Source: Paralvinella palmiformis (taxonomy: Eukaryota > Annelida > Polychaeta > Terebellida > Alvinellidae). Taken from it: 64,000 nucleotides of DNA. A program made the position numbers and the translations under genes. The number at the start of each line of letters is the position of its first letter. The first letter of the stretch is position 1. The notes under the pieces were generated by a model. It had not been told where the DNA came from, did no database searches, and saw only the letters and a program-made list of their open reading frames with translations. Positions 50,031 to 61,249 of this stretch are shown piece by piece. The stretch spans positions 558,501-622,500 of the forward strand of contig JAODUP010000113.1 of the NCBI GenBank assembly GCA_025642065.1. The letters are read 5' to 3'.

Positions 50031-51340
50031 ACGTCAACAGACGTTTCTGACTATTTCCACACTCTGTTATTTCATTTGAATAATATAACATCTTTGATTT
50101 GGTAAGTAACTGTCCAGAATCACAAAAACATGTTCTTGTGTAGTTGCTTATGGATAGTCAGCTTCGTTCTTCACCACCATGTTTCAGTATGTTGACACTC
50201 ATGTTTTACTTTGCGGATGTCCTTTTTATACGAGGGATCACTCGGCTTTAAGGTTATCAGTTTTCTCTACAGTGATATATTGTTACATAATACCTTACAA
50301 ATAATCGGTAGACTACGATGAACAGCCGGAATTCAAGGTCTACCTGATATTTGTTATGAAGTCAATAAATCTACTCTTTAGACTATTTTGACAAGTCGCA
50401 TCTCAATGATTTGACATAAATTGGTGTTGAGTTGGGTGTTTTTACCCCAAACTCGGTCAAATAAAATAAAAGTACAATTAACGCCAAGAGTCTCGTTTTG
50501 ATTTCAAAATGATGCCTGGTTTGATGCCGAGAAGCTTCCCAAGGTTTCCAAGTACCTAAGATAAGTTACTGATTGTGTTCCCCTGAAGGCAAGGCCTCTT
50601 ATATGGAGATCGTCTCCTGGTGAGAGGATAGCTGGTGGCGCTGTTTGATTTAAATCAAGTGATTTAAATGATTGATTTAAATCTGGATTTTGTTCATTTT
50701 CTGTGATTTAATACACAATAATTAATTGCGATTTTGATATATTTTAAAGTAGTTTTTGCAAATGTAATCGTATGCTAGTCATAATCATTTGATGAATAAT
50801 AATTAGCCAGTAGCAGATTTCATATCTGAACACCCAGTAGTAGAATCTAGGGACAATACATCCCCATACTATAAAGACATATAGCATGTATAGTTGGCCT
50901 TCATGACCAGAGCATGTCCAATCTGAATGTGACATGGACACGAGCCTTCGCAACCACACAATAGACTAATAGGTGAAGCCACATACTGTAGCCAGTAGTG
51001 TGTTACATTTCCTTTATAAAATAAACTGCCTTTGAGGTTGGAATTATTATTATTAGAGTTTTAATTAGACACAAGAAATACTTGCTGCAGGTATACCTAA
51101 TGAACAGTGATAAGTAATAAATTGTTGTTATTATTATTATTTTTAGATGTTGTGATGCTGGACGCATTACTTTACAATTAATTTGAATTTGTATTTATTT
51201 ATCCTCATGGTACACTTGTAAGTTTAACACTAGATCTATGGCTGAGCAAATCAAGACAGTGTGTTGTTCTATTATGGGACGTTGGCCACAAAAATTGAAT
51301 ATGGATATATATTTCATCCATACGTCAGAGTCTGAGAAAA
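50031..51340. other. No recognised feature
   Basis: Contains ttgatttaaat-type short repeats near 50645-50690. A 71-codon minus frame at 50744-50959 is unrecognised. Confidence 0.4.
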
Positions 51341-51341
51341 T

Positions 51342-51342
<1 letters not shown>

Positions 51343-51382
<40 letters not shown>

Positions 51383-51985
51383 TGTGTGTGTGTGTGTGTG
51401 TGTGTGTTTTAGGGTACATATAAAGAGGCAACAGGCACAGAGCATCAACATATCTAAACATCCTTCGAGATCTACCTCCATAAATCTAAATACAAATACA
51501 ACTATACAAACATTAATTTAAAAATAAAATGTTCCATACCTCCACATATTGATAGTGTGTGCGTATCTAAGCATGTGTCTGGTCTACTCATCAGCCTGTG
51601 GGAATCAGCTAATTCGCTTTTCGACGCGACAAGTATGTCACGCCCACAGAAAGCGGCTCATGCAGGCTAGTACAAAAGTGGAAGCACGTAACCATCCATT
51701 TGACAAGTCGCAACAAACAACACGTGCGTGTGGTTCAATGGTGACTTGCTACATAAATATCATAAACTATTTTGACAACACAGTTTACATTCAACAGTAA
51801 TTTTCTCTGGGCCCAAATAAATCTGTATATAAAACATCTCGACACCTCAGATGCTGACCTCAGCTTTATTCTGGGTTCGAATAACTGAATAAATCCTACT
51901 GATATGAACCATGTATCAATACACGTCCGACTGGTCTGGCGTCGAAGTTCTTCTCTAACCTAAGTGAAAAATTAGGCCTGCAGAG
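51343..51985 (-). repeat. 0.65-kb repeat family 1, minus copy
   Basis: Starts at TA and TG arrays (51343-51407), then the inverse of accctaaaac, and runs to ctaacctaagtgaaaa at 51957-51973. It is the most diverged copy, with several indels in the region matching the recurring open frame. Confidence 0.88.
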
Positions 51986-52049
51986 ATCTTGTTGGCTGGT
52001 ACGGAACAATACGTTCATCCGTGTACTGAGGGGCAGTCCCATGAAGTGA

Positions 52050-53100
52050 CATGTACACATACACCAGGATCGTGTGCTTTTACCTGTATATGGTCGGTGT
52101 TATATGGCCTCGTTTGTTAATAACTGCAACAAATGGAGCAGTTGAATTATGTACTCCTTGTAGAGGTTTCTTCAGTATTCTTGGTAGTACATATAAGAAA
52201 GCATTGTTGTAATTCAGCTGTGATGTTAGGAGAGCATATGCTAGTATATTGCAAGCATCACTTATGATATAACGCCTAATATAACCAATATTTCGAATTT
52301 GGTAATAAGAGGCTTTAGCTATTACATTTCATTACCTCTGTATGACCAGGGATGAATTGAATTGTACTTTTATGTTTTACACTGATGTGTTATGTAGACA
52401 GGTTTCTCATCTACTCGAAGCTAGATTTTTCCTCTTTTATTCCCACCTAGTGTTTTGGTCTGCAGATAATGAGCTCTGTCTTTTCCTGGCTCAACATAAG
52501 CATATTTACACTCATCCACACACGGACATCAGCTAAACAATCTTCTAGCTTCGTTGAGACATCTAATTATGTTTCATATAGCATTATAACCAGATAAACT
52601 TGGTATTGTCTGCGTAACAATGATAGAGCAAATTAAGCTGATTACAGATTTTTTACCACAAACAAGATTTACGTGGTGCCGGTACAAATCCTTGTTGTAC
52701 CTCAATATTCAGTCATTTACCATCTATGGTGTCCATTCCTACAGCACCACACTGCGATCTGTCACTGAAATAGGACTGAATCAACAACTGACTATAAATA
52801 AATATGAGGTCAAATTAGAAGTACCGGGAGGGTAAAATAAATACAATTTCCGGAAATAAACAATGGTGAACCGCTTCATCTGGACATGCCACATTCAACA
52901 TATAAATAATATAATTTTAAGAAGTTTGTTCGTATTAGATAAAGAAAACTTCTTACCCAAGACAACACTACGAACGTTATACTTTTGATTAATACATTCT
53001 TAGGTGGAATCTACTTTATCCAGAATTGGTTTCTTAATAGTGGTCTAATATTGACCTTTTTTAGATAAATTGGAACCTTGAATTCCACCAATGATTCGGG
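52050..53100 (-). mobile_element. L2/CR1-like LINE, RT palm to thumb, degraded
   Basis: Minus-strand order: a degraded finger region near 52985-53100, SDRSQCGAV..GMDTIDGK, then VQQGFVPAP, then YADNTKFIW in place of the YADDT box, WMSVNMLMLSQEKTELIICR, and near 52190-52300 NIGYIRRYIS then SQLNYNNAFLY. The pieces lie in several frames. Inactive. Confidence 0.85.
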
Positions 53101-53289
53101 GCGCCTCCATGGTCTAGCGGTAGCGTGCTGGACCACAGATCACTACCATCCGTGTTCGAATCCCGGCGTGGGCATATCTGAAGGTTGTTTCGTCTTTCAC
53201 TTCGTCTCATTACCTTTGGAGGTCGCTCGGCCCATTTAGCCTACCTTGTGCACAAAAGTGGCCGTAAAACATCAATCATCATCATCATC
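53100..53289 (+). mobile_element. SINE family 1, best-preserved copy
   Basis: A tRNA-like head has an A box (tggtctagcgg at 53110-53120) and a B box (gttcgaatcc at 53154-53163), with ccatggtctagcggtagcgt and gttcgaatcccggcgtgggc around them. The body gttgtttcgtctttcacttc, ggaggtcgctcggccc and aagtggccgtaaaacatc follows, then an ATC tail. RNA polymerase III internal promoter boxes are the expected regulators. Seven other copies in this window are listed separately. Confidence 0.93.
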
Positions 53290-53514
53290 CAGCAATGATT
53301 CGCTTATGATTATAATGATCAAGGGAAGTATGTATTCCAGGATTTGTTTAAACAAAGTTGTGGGCGGTGGATCAAATTCACAAGGCGTTGTAGGAAGTTT
53401 CAGGATGACATCATATACCCCCCCCCCCCCCGAGTACCAGGGGCAAATTGTGTTACAGACTGACCTTCGAAATTGAAATCGGCCTTAATCATAACAGTGC
53501 CACTCACAGGAATC

Positions 53515-53617
53515 GTATGACTATTGTCGCGATCTTGTTCATGAAGGCAGTTTCTTATCAGATGAGGAACTTGGCAGAATTATTTCACTCCTTGTGGTCG
53601 AAACAGATTGTTTGTAA
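53515..53617 (+). repeat. 103-bp repeat, copy 2, followed by a TG array
   Basis: Partner of 49928-50030; here the unit is followed by tatatacg and a TG array. Confidence 0.93.
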
Positions 53618-53649
53618 TATATACGTGTGTGTGTGTGTGTGCGTGTGCG

Positions 53650-54360
53650 TACATGCGGGAACCCAACGGTCTATCTGTCCATACACATTTTGATCATAAC
53701 GATAATCTGCAAAAACGTCAATATAAACAGTAGTAATAGATTTATGAAGGTTTACTTGTTACGTATTTAAGCCAAACATTCTTAAGATTCTAACTATACT
53801 TGTCTGTGCGACTAATTTAGATGATAACAATGTGAACAGTGAAGTGACAACTTGTCAGTTTCATATTTCATATAATTATTTTGGCAATTTTCATATCTCC
53901 AAGTACATGTTTTTCTACTTGCAAAAAACTTTGATAAAACGTTTGCAGTTAACGTCTTTATTGAAATATTATGAAACATTTAATGTCAATGTCTTCTGAC
54001 ACAAAACAACTTTCGTTGTTGTCATATATCAAAAGGAAACCAGACATAATCATCGCTTCTCCAACTGTCTCAAGTTATGCGACTACCAATCGAACATCAT
54101 TCCAATTATAAGTCAATTGCTATAATATCCAAGATTTAGATTTTGTTTGGAACCTACGTATTGTTCTTGATCTAGATAATCAAGTTGGATAAGGAAGGTA
54201 CTTTGAAATAGTGTCCTATTAGAAATACATGTATTCCTTAAGCTATCATAATGCAAAAATAAACGGGAGATGCATACAAATGAATTGCATCATAAATATT
54301 ATCCTAATGTCATAAATTCCTTTAATCACAAACAACGTTATCAATAATTTTTACCTTTGT
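53650..54360. other. No recognised feature
   Basis: AT-rich, nothing recognised. Confidence 0.45.
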
Positions 54361-54363
54361 GTT

Positions 54364-54660
54364 ATGAATAGTGAAAATCACATCGTATCAATTTGTGCTA
54401 AGTTGTGTGTCACCTTATTATCTGTTGTTGCTAGAAATAGACGCGTGTTACTATATACATTAAATGATGATGGTCAAAGTTTGGAAAAACCTAAATATAT
54501 TATTAAGCAAAAACTTGTCTCAAGAGCAGGTGATGATAAAATTATTTCGAGCAAAACATCTGTCATCAAAGAATTATGTTTAATAATAGATCATTCAGTA
54601 TATACAGTGTTAGGAAATACTGAAATATTTACTTTGCTATATGAGCTATGTACTATATGA
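54364..54660 (+). CDS. Unrecognised 98-codon open frame
   Basis: ATG-initiated, intronless, with mixed composition rather than simple repeats: an N-terminal cysteine-containing hydrophobic stretch (CAKLCVTLLSVVA), then a charged middle and a hydrophobic end. No homologue recognised, no splice context, and a start context that cannot be judged. In AT-rich DNA of this length, one such frame by chance is plausible. Confidence 0.15.
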   Translation: MNSENHIVSICAKLCVTLLSVVARNRRVLLYTLNDDGQSLEKPKYIIKQKLVSRAGDDKIISSKTSVIKELCLIIDHSVYTVLGNTEIFTLLYELCTI

Positions 54661-54756
54661 TACTACATGTCTAATAATGTATGTATTTTAATGGAGCTAC
54701 TGATTGTTTTCCTCCATCATCATATTTCTGCACTAACTTGTATTATTGAGCTGTGT

Positions 54757-54758
54757 AA

Positions 54759-54790
<32 letters not shown>

Positions 54791-54800
54791 ATATATATAA
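54757..54800. repeat. TA microsatellite
   Basis: TA array with one TTTA interruption. Confidence 0.9.
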
Positions 54801-55239
54801 TCCACACAAATGGGAATATGAATGGAAGGGATATAATGATATTGTATTTGGGCCCCCCCCCTGTTCTGGAGATATTTAGTATAATAAGAACATTTCACCC
54901 TCTTGCAGGTTTTTTAAAGTAAGTGGAATGAGAAAATGCCAAATAACTAATTTATGCCCATGCCCTCTTAAATATTGTCCAACATCTATTATCAAAGGTA
55001 AGTATGGCGCTTTAAAAAGTATAATGGGAATATTTTGTTTCAATTCCATTATTTATTATATACAAACATACAATATTAATTAATTTGTTGCAGTGTATAT
55101 ATTATGTTAGTAGTGCTGTATTATATTAACATGAAAATAATACTAATAATACTACTACTAATACTAATACTACTACTACTACTACTACTAATAATTATTA
55201 TAATAATAATAATTATTATTATTATAAAATTACTAAAAA

Positions 55240-56870
55240 TGTTGTTGTTGTTATTAGTGTTGTTGTTTTTAAAATCAATGAAACTTAGATGCATGCTTTA
55301 GAGTATTCAATGTGCCATTTTATCTGCTAATATTTGTAGCCAATATCTAGAAATTCAGTTTTCCAAATTGGTATTGTGTCGAGAAGTTTGAAGACAGAAT
55401 ATCGATGATAACATTTTTTTGGTTTAGTTTCTGGATGTTCATATTAAATATAAGGATATATTTCTCTTTTATAATGCTAAAAAGGCATTTTCTTATTTTC
55501 CCAGTGGACGTCATTATCACAGTTGATAATGGACTTCATTTGAGAATGGGAGCTTTAATCCAATATTTGTATTTATAATGTTAATTTTCATATCCAGTTC
55601 AATGTTAAGCGTATTATGGCTTAAGGAGGATCAAGTGACTGGCACCAGATCTTAGTTAATTCGGTTTTGGTAATTTATTATGAAATATAATAGTCAATAT
55701 AGTGATATTTAATGTTGCATCATCTGTCAGTGTCATCAACCAGCTTAGTGCACTTATGATAATTGACTTTTCATGAAATGGATCCATGTGCTGCTTCATT
55801 CAACTGAGGTAAATGGGATTAACCCTAAAGGAAAACCTTCGGAGTAATAATAATATTGGAGTTTATGGAAAATATAATGCAGCCACAAGTCTTCCTTTCA
55901 GGTCCACATCACTGAGGATGTCGAACTGCTCAGTTACTCGTAAATGACAAGGGATTACTCGTTAGCTTACATGGTCTCTTCTTACCAATAATTGTATTTA
56001 TTATATAAGTCTTTAACAGAAGGTCGGAGAGTAGCTTTGTACTTATTTTCCACATATTCTCTTAAACATGCTAAGAATAAACTGAAATGTCTCGTGAAAT
56101 GTATTAACTTGCCAAGGGCCATATTGCACGAGCTTGGTAAACTCTTAAAATGATAAAATTATTTTTACCTTCAAAACTGATTGCAGAAACACATCTTTGT
56201 TACACGTTATCAAGGAGTGAAAAATCGATAATTCGTCCAAGTTTGGCAATCTGCATTTAATAAGATCAACGTTTTCATTAATTTATTATTAATTAATTTT
56301 CATTATATGTATTTACCCTGTTTTGAATATGCAAATTTTTTAAAACATTATAATTTTGACTTGTTGCTTTTGCTGTTCAAGTTAATCTTAGTTCCCTCAT
56401 ATTAAATAAGTCATACGCAATATTACATATCACTGATGGTTGCTCATTTTTATGTATTTTAAGGTATTGTTTCCATTTACCATTAACCCCTTTGGAGTTA
56501 TAATAAATAAATAAATAATAAGCAAGTTATATTTGATGGATAAGTTGATAGAAGTCTGCAATACTAAGTTATCATGTCTATCTGCAATAATCTTCAGTGA
56601 AATCAAATTAATTACCAAAGGAATAGCCAATTAACTAATATGAACCTGGTTTAATAATTCTTTTGTTGCTTTTACGTATTTTAATACATATGCCATTAAA
56701 AGGTACTAGAATGATGGATGTGTTATTATTATTATTATTATTAGTAGTAGTAGTAGTAGTAGTAGTAGTATCATCATCATCATCATCACCATAAGCCAGT
56801 TTAATAATGGTATTAATTGGCTCTTTTAAAGAACCAACCTTTACGATAAATATATACACATCCAGTAACA
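55240..56870. repeat. Diverged repeated block, copy 2 of 3
   Basis: See the block at 47090-49150. The gaaatcaaattaattac anchor lies at about 56597. An ATT/AGT/ATC array at 56727-56790 has no counterpart in copy 1. Confidence 0.5.
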
Positions 56871-56879
56871 TACTTACAC

Positions 56880-57185
56880 ATTTCGAAGAGAAAGATTGTG
56901 AAGGATCTCACTAAAGACAGAATGATGAACCATGAAGCATTATTGTAATTACCTAATACAAGTCAATGTTACAAACATTAGATGAAACTAGTTAGAATTG
57001 GAGTAATAATTACATTTGCTATCTGAATAAAAAATCACTATGATTACAGTTACGGATATCATCTCTATGAGAATATGTTTGAAGCCTATCACCTTCATAT
57101 GGACAGATAATAAATTACTGTGTTCCGAAAGGACAAGAAATTGACGATCTTAGACAATTTGGTGTTCTGATATAATATGAGATTC
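56880..57185. other. No recognised feature
   Basis: AT-rich, nothing recognised. Confidence 0.45.
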
Positions 57186-57214
57186 TTTTAATAATAATAA
57201 TATTAATAATAATG

Positions 57215-57525
57215 GACATTTATATAGCGCCTTATCAAGCTATATAGCTGTTGTAAGGCACTTTACCTGATTATTATCCCTGACTCAGACCTGTTCCAAC
57301 CCAGCAGACATCTCAACTCCACAGGGAGCATAGAACGCATGCTGCCAATATTGGGGCAAAACGTTGCTCAGACACATAACCATCACGTCATGTCAGGTTC
57401 TCATTTTTATGGATGAGTGAACCTATCGCCACATGACAGCATTGCAGCTCCCGTAACCTCGAACCCGCGACTCTTCGGCTACGAGTCCTATGCTCTAACT
57501 AACTGGGCTATAGCGACTCGATATT
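57215..57525 (-). mobile_element. tRNA-derived SINE family 2, minus copy
   Basis: Inverse of 25585-25897: tttatatagcgccttatcaa, aaggcactttacctg, ccctgactcagacctgttcc, ctcgaacccgcgactcttcggc and tatgctctaactaactgggctatagcg. The minus-strand head restores an A box and a B box. Confidence 0.92.
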
Positions 57526-58080
57526 AAGATTGTGTTTGCTTTTGGTGCAATTTCCCCATTACGTTTGATTCCTTAGGTTCCCTAGGTTGAACATCAAAAT
57601 AGTCCTTCATAATCTCAGACCCCATTAGCCTGAAAACTCCATTAATCTGAAACGTCGGTGTAGCATTTATTGACATGTTGAGTTATAAATAATTCTCAGA
57701 TTTCCAATAACTATAATTTAAATCCAATTTACAGATTTGCAGGGTAATGAATGCTGTGGTGAATATCTGGCATTATATTCTGAACTAATCTGGGTATTCT
57801 TCCAAATTTTTACGATATTTACAGCATTTTACAACAAACGGCTTCATGAAAGCAAAATAGTTTCTTTCCCCAGAAAGATGAAACATGCCACAATCCGTTG
57901 TCATAGTAAAACGTTCAAATCTAAATTAAAATCCATATTTCTCGAAGGAAATACACGATCAATGCCTTTCTAACTATTGTTACTCTTCGTATGTTAAACG
58001 GTGAATATTAAAACCTTTTTTTCTTTTGTAATCATTCGCCTTATTTGCATATGAGGTTTTTGTTGATGTTATAATCAGAT
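57526..58080. other. No recognised feature; one unplaced open frame
   Basis: A 78-codon frame at 57737-57973 follows an acceptor-like aatttacag at 57735. It is mixed in composition but unrecognised and has no downstream donor logic I can see. Confidence 0.3.
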
Positions 58081-58084
58081 ATAA

Positions 58085-58282
58085 TGATAATAATGTATAT
58101 TTAATAAAGCGTCCTTCCTAGCAGGAGCCATTCAAAGGCGCTGTACAAATAATATGTAATATAATAATACACCAAATAATATGTCGATAAAAGCCTATAA
58201 GAGATTTAATAGATAAATGTTATTCATTTGTGAAAGCGTCTTTGAACAGGTGTGTTTGTAGAACAGATTTTAAATGTTCAAG
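58085..58282 (-). mobile_element. CR1/L2-like LINE 3' fragment
   Basis: Matches 1980-2165: tatatttaataaagcg, agcaggagccattcaaagg, gctgtacaaataatatg and cataagagatttaa-type stretches. It stops where the repeat at 58290 begins. Confidence 0.88.
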
Positions 58283-58289
58283 GCTTAGA

Positions 58290-58889
58290 TTTTCACTTAG
58301 GTTAGAGACGAACTTCGACGCCAGACCAGTCGGACGTGTATTGATACATGGTTCTTATAGGTAGGATTTATTCAGTTATTCGAACCCAGAATAAAGCTGA
58401 GGTCAGCATCTGAGGTGTGGAAATGCTTTATATACAGGTTTCTTTTGGACCACAAAAATTACTGTTGAATGTAAACTGTGGTGTCAAAATAGTTTATGAT
58501 ATGTATGTAGCAAGTCACCATCGAACCACACGCACGTGTTGTTTGTTGCGAGCTGTGGTATCAAATGGTATGTTTTTACCTGCTTCCGCTTTATGTACGT
58601 AGCCTGCATGTAGCCGCTTTCCTGTGGGCGTGACATATTTGTCGCGTACGAAAAGCGAATTAGCTGGTTCCCACAGGCTGATGAGTAGACCAGACACATG
58701 CTTAGGTATACGCACACATTTATCAATATGTGGAGGTATTGAACATTTAATTTTTAGATTAATGTATGTATAGTTGTATTTAAATTTATGGAGGTTAGTT
58801 TCGAAGGATGTTTAGATATGTTGATGCTCTGTGCCTGTTGCCTCTTACTATGTACCCTAAAACACATACACACACACACACACACACAT

Positions 58890-58971
<82 letters not shown>
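58290..58971 (+). repeat. 0.65-kb repeat family 1, plus copy
   Basis: Very similar to 23718-24404 throughout, ending accctaaaacac with a CA array (58861-58912) and a TA array to 58971. Confidence 0.92.
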
Positions 58972-58985
<14 letters not shown>

Positions 58986-59320
58986 ATCTTTATTTCAAAC
59001 TATAGTCCATAGTAATACAATACAAGTAAATTATTATCACAGTAACAAATTAGATTATGTACAACATCAGAAAGGTAATTTTACTTAACATCACATTAAA
59101 AAACAAACAAATTATCAGTGGGGCATAAACATAATTAAAACAAAGGATATACTGATCATAGAGCTATTGTGTTAAGTATTAAACCAGTAGCCCCAGATAA
59201 GAAAAGACAACGGAACAGAAGATAAAACAACATTCATAATAACACTATTTGAACTGGACTGAAGCTTACATGTATTTACATACATACATTTTATAAAGTT
59301 ATGTTTGTAAGCAAATTAAA
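58972..59320 (-). mobile_element. Possible LINE 3' UTR fragment
   Basis: On the minus strand it ends tttgaaataaagatttatta followed by an ATA tail, the usual look of a LINE or mRNA 3' end. No coding part was found. Confidence 0.35.
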
Positions 59321-59517
59321 AATATATATATGAAATCATGACCTATATTAGGTAATAATTCAATTAAAAGAGTTCAGATTAAACTCACAATGTGAAGAAT
59401 CTCGATAGAATCTTCGAATGGTTACTCAGTCGTGTATTAATATTTTGATGCATTCGTTGTTGGACAGAATAAACTTTCTTAGTTTAAACGGAAAGGATAT
59501 TTGTGAACACTTATACA

Positions 59518-59521
<4 letters not shown>

Positions 59522-59561
<40 letters not shown>
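59522..59561. repeat. TA microsatellite
   Basis: About 20 TA units. Confidence 0.9.
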
Positions 59562-59564
<3 letters not shown>

Positions 59565-59620
59565 CCATGTTTACCGTTTGTAATCATTATGTGACACAGT
59601 TTCCAAGGGGGATCAATAAG

Positions 59621-59865
59621 TGTATAATAAGGCACAGGCACAGATAATCTCAAACCGTGAACACAAACTCTGGACGTTTCTTCAGGGGACTGAATCCAGA
59701 GTGGCGACTTTTCTTGCTGAGACATGTGTAATGTCTCACCAGTCCCTAAGCCGCCAAGCAAAATCAGAATGCGAATCACCTACAGCCGTGGAGTTTGGGA
59801 GTAGAACACCCAAGTCAGATCACGGCAGTAGTGAGAATGCCATACAACATGGGGCTAGATTAGTG
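59621..59865 (-). repeat. Interspersed repeat family 2, minus copy
   Basis: Inverse of 12650-12880. The copy extends past the point where the plus copy meets its CA array, so that array is not part of the core repeat. Confidence 0.88.
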
Positions 59866-59875
59866 TAACAAAAGG

Positions 59876-59950
59876 ATTGACCTTCATGTGTCAAGAATAC
59901 TCTTATACAATGGATGTTCTTAAGATGAGAGTACGCAGCTCGGCATCTCT
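59876..59950 (-). mobile_element. CR1/L2-like LINE short fragment
   Basis: Matches 2495-2570: tgtgtcaagaat.ct and ggatgttcttaagatg.gagta.gcagctc. Confidence 0.75.
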
Positions 59951-60540
59951 TGATTCTTAATTAACTAATGGAACGATGAAAGATCCACCAATTAGTAATA
60001 AGGTATTTTTAGATTTTAAACAAATTGCTGCTTTGTTAATTAGATAATATTTGTGTTTTTTTTCCTCATTTAATTTTAGAATATGTTGGGTCATCAGCAA
60101 TATAATGTTCTAAATTATCCAAAGAAGAGGAAATATTTACCTCATTGTTAGAATCCATCGTTATAGACATCTGCATGTCATCAGTATATAAGTGATATTT
60201 AACGCTATATCACTGTACAGTGATCTAATTATGACATGTATTTCTTGTGGTTCTTAGCTGCATGATGGAATAAATATCTAGCTGAGGTCAAGCAACCAAC
60301 TATTTTCTGGTCTGAAACGTCTACCAAATTCTATGCCTTTACCAATATAAGATACATCGTTAATTTGATAATATATCAGTCGACATATTCAATATTTTCA
60401 TTCGAGTCATTACATGATGTTATTGTCAAAGTATTTAAAGTAGTGGCATTCGATCCTATCGGTTTTGGATATTTTCCGCTACATGGACGGATCGAAAAAC
60501 ATTTGGTCTTACCATAATGGCAAGTCACTGATCTCGACTG
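59951..60540. other. No recognised feature
   Basis: AT-rich, nothing recognised. Confidence 0.45.
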
Positions 60541-60543
60541 TAT

Positions 60544-60545
<2 letters not shown>

Positions 60546-60584
<39 letters not shown>

Positions 60585-60592
60585 ATATATAT

Positions 60593-60651
<59 letters not shown>
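60546..60651. repeat. TA microsatellite
   Basis: TA arrays with two short TTTA/TAATA breaks. Confidence 0.9.
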
Positions 60652-60654
<3 letters not shown>

Positions 60655-61180
60655 AAAAATAATGATAATAGTGTATATTTAATAAAGTGCCGTTACTAGC
60701 AGGAGCTAGTCAAATAATATGTAATATAACAATACCCCAAATAATATAATATGTAAAAACCTTATAAGAGATTTAAAAGATAATTATTATTTATATGTGA
60801 TAGCAAAATTGAAAAGGTGTGTTTTTAGAACGGATTTAAAATGTTCAAGAGACGACGCATTTCTAATATCTGCCGGCAACCTATTCCATGAAGTGGGGGC
60901 TGCAACACTGAATGCACAATCACCATATGACTTGAGCCGAGACACCGGCACCTGCTATAATATCTGACTGGATGATCTGAGTTTTGGGGATGACACGGGT
61001 TTTCCTGTGCCAAATCATTAGCACATTTATAAGTTATTAATAAAATCTTGAAATGGATTATCTGTCTAACAGGGAGCCAATGCAGATTATGAAGAACGGG
61101 GGGCGATATTATCATATTTTCGAGTATTTGTCACTATGCGAGCTGCACGATTCTGTACTTTGTTTTAAATGCAAAAGTAT
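60655..61180 (-). mobile_element. CR1/L2-like LINE 3' end
   Basis: Minus-strand reading LHNLHWLPVRQIIHFKILLI and then TYKCANDLA is the diagnostic block after the RT of CR1/L2. It is followed by a region matching RYYSRCR..S and SVLQPPLHGIGCR in a shifted frame. Ends in an ATA-like tail at 60655-60670. Confidence 0.9.
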
Positions 61181-61249
61181 AATATGGAGTCGATTATGGA
61201 AAATTTAAAGCAGCGAAAATCCTTATTACAAATGTTATTATGTATAATG

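Noticed and set aside
53100..53175. Functional tRNA gene
   Set aside because: Has A and B boxes but is the head of a dispersed SINE with a conserved body and tail, and I see no complete cloverleaf.
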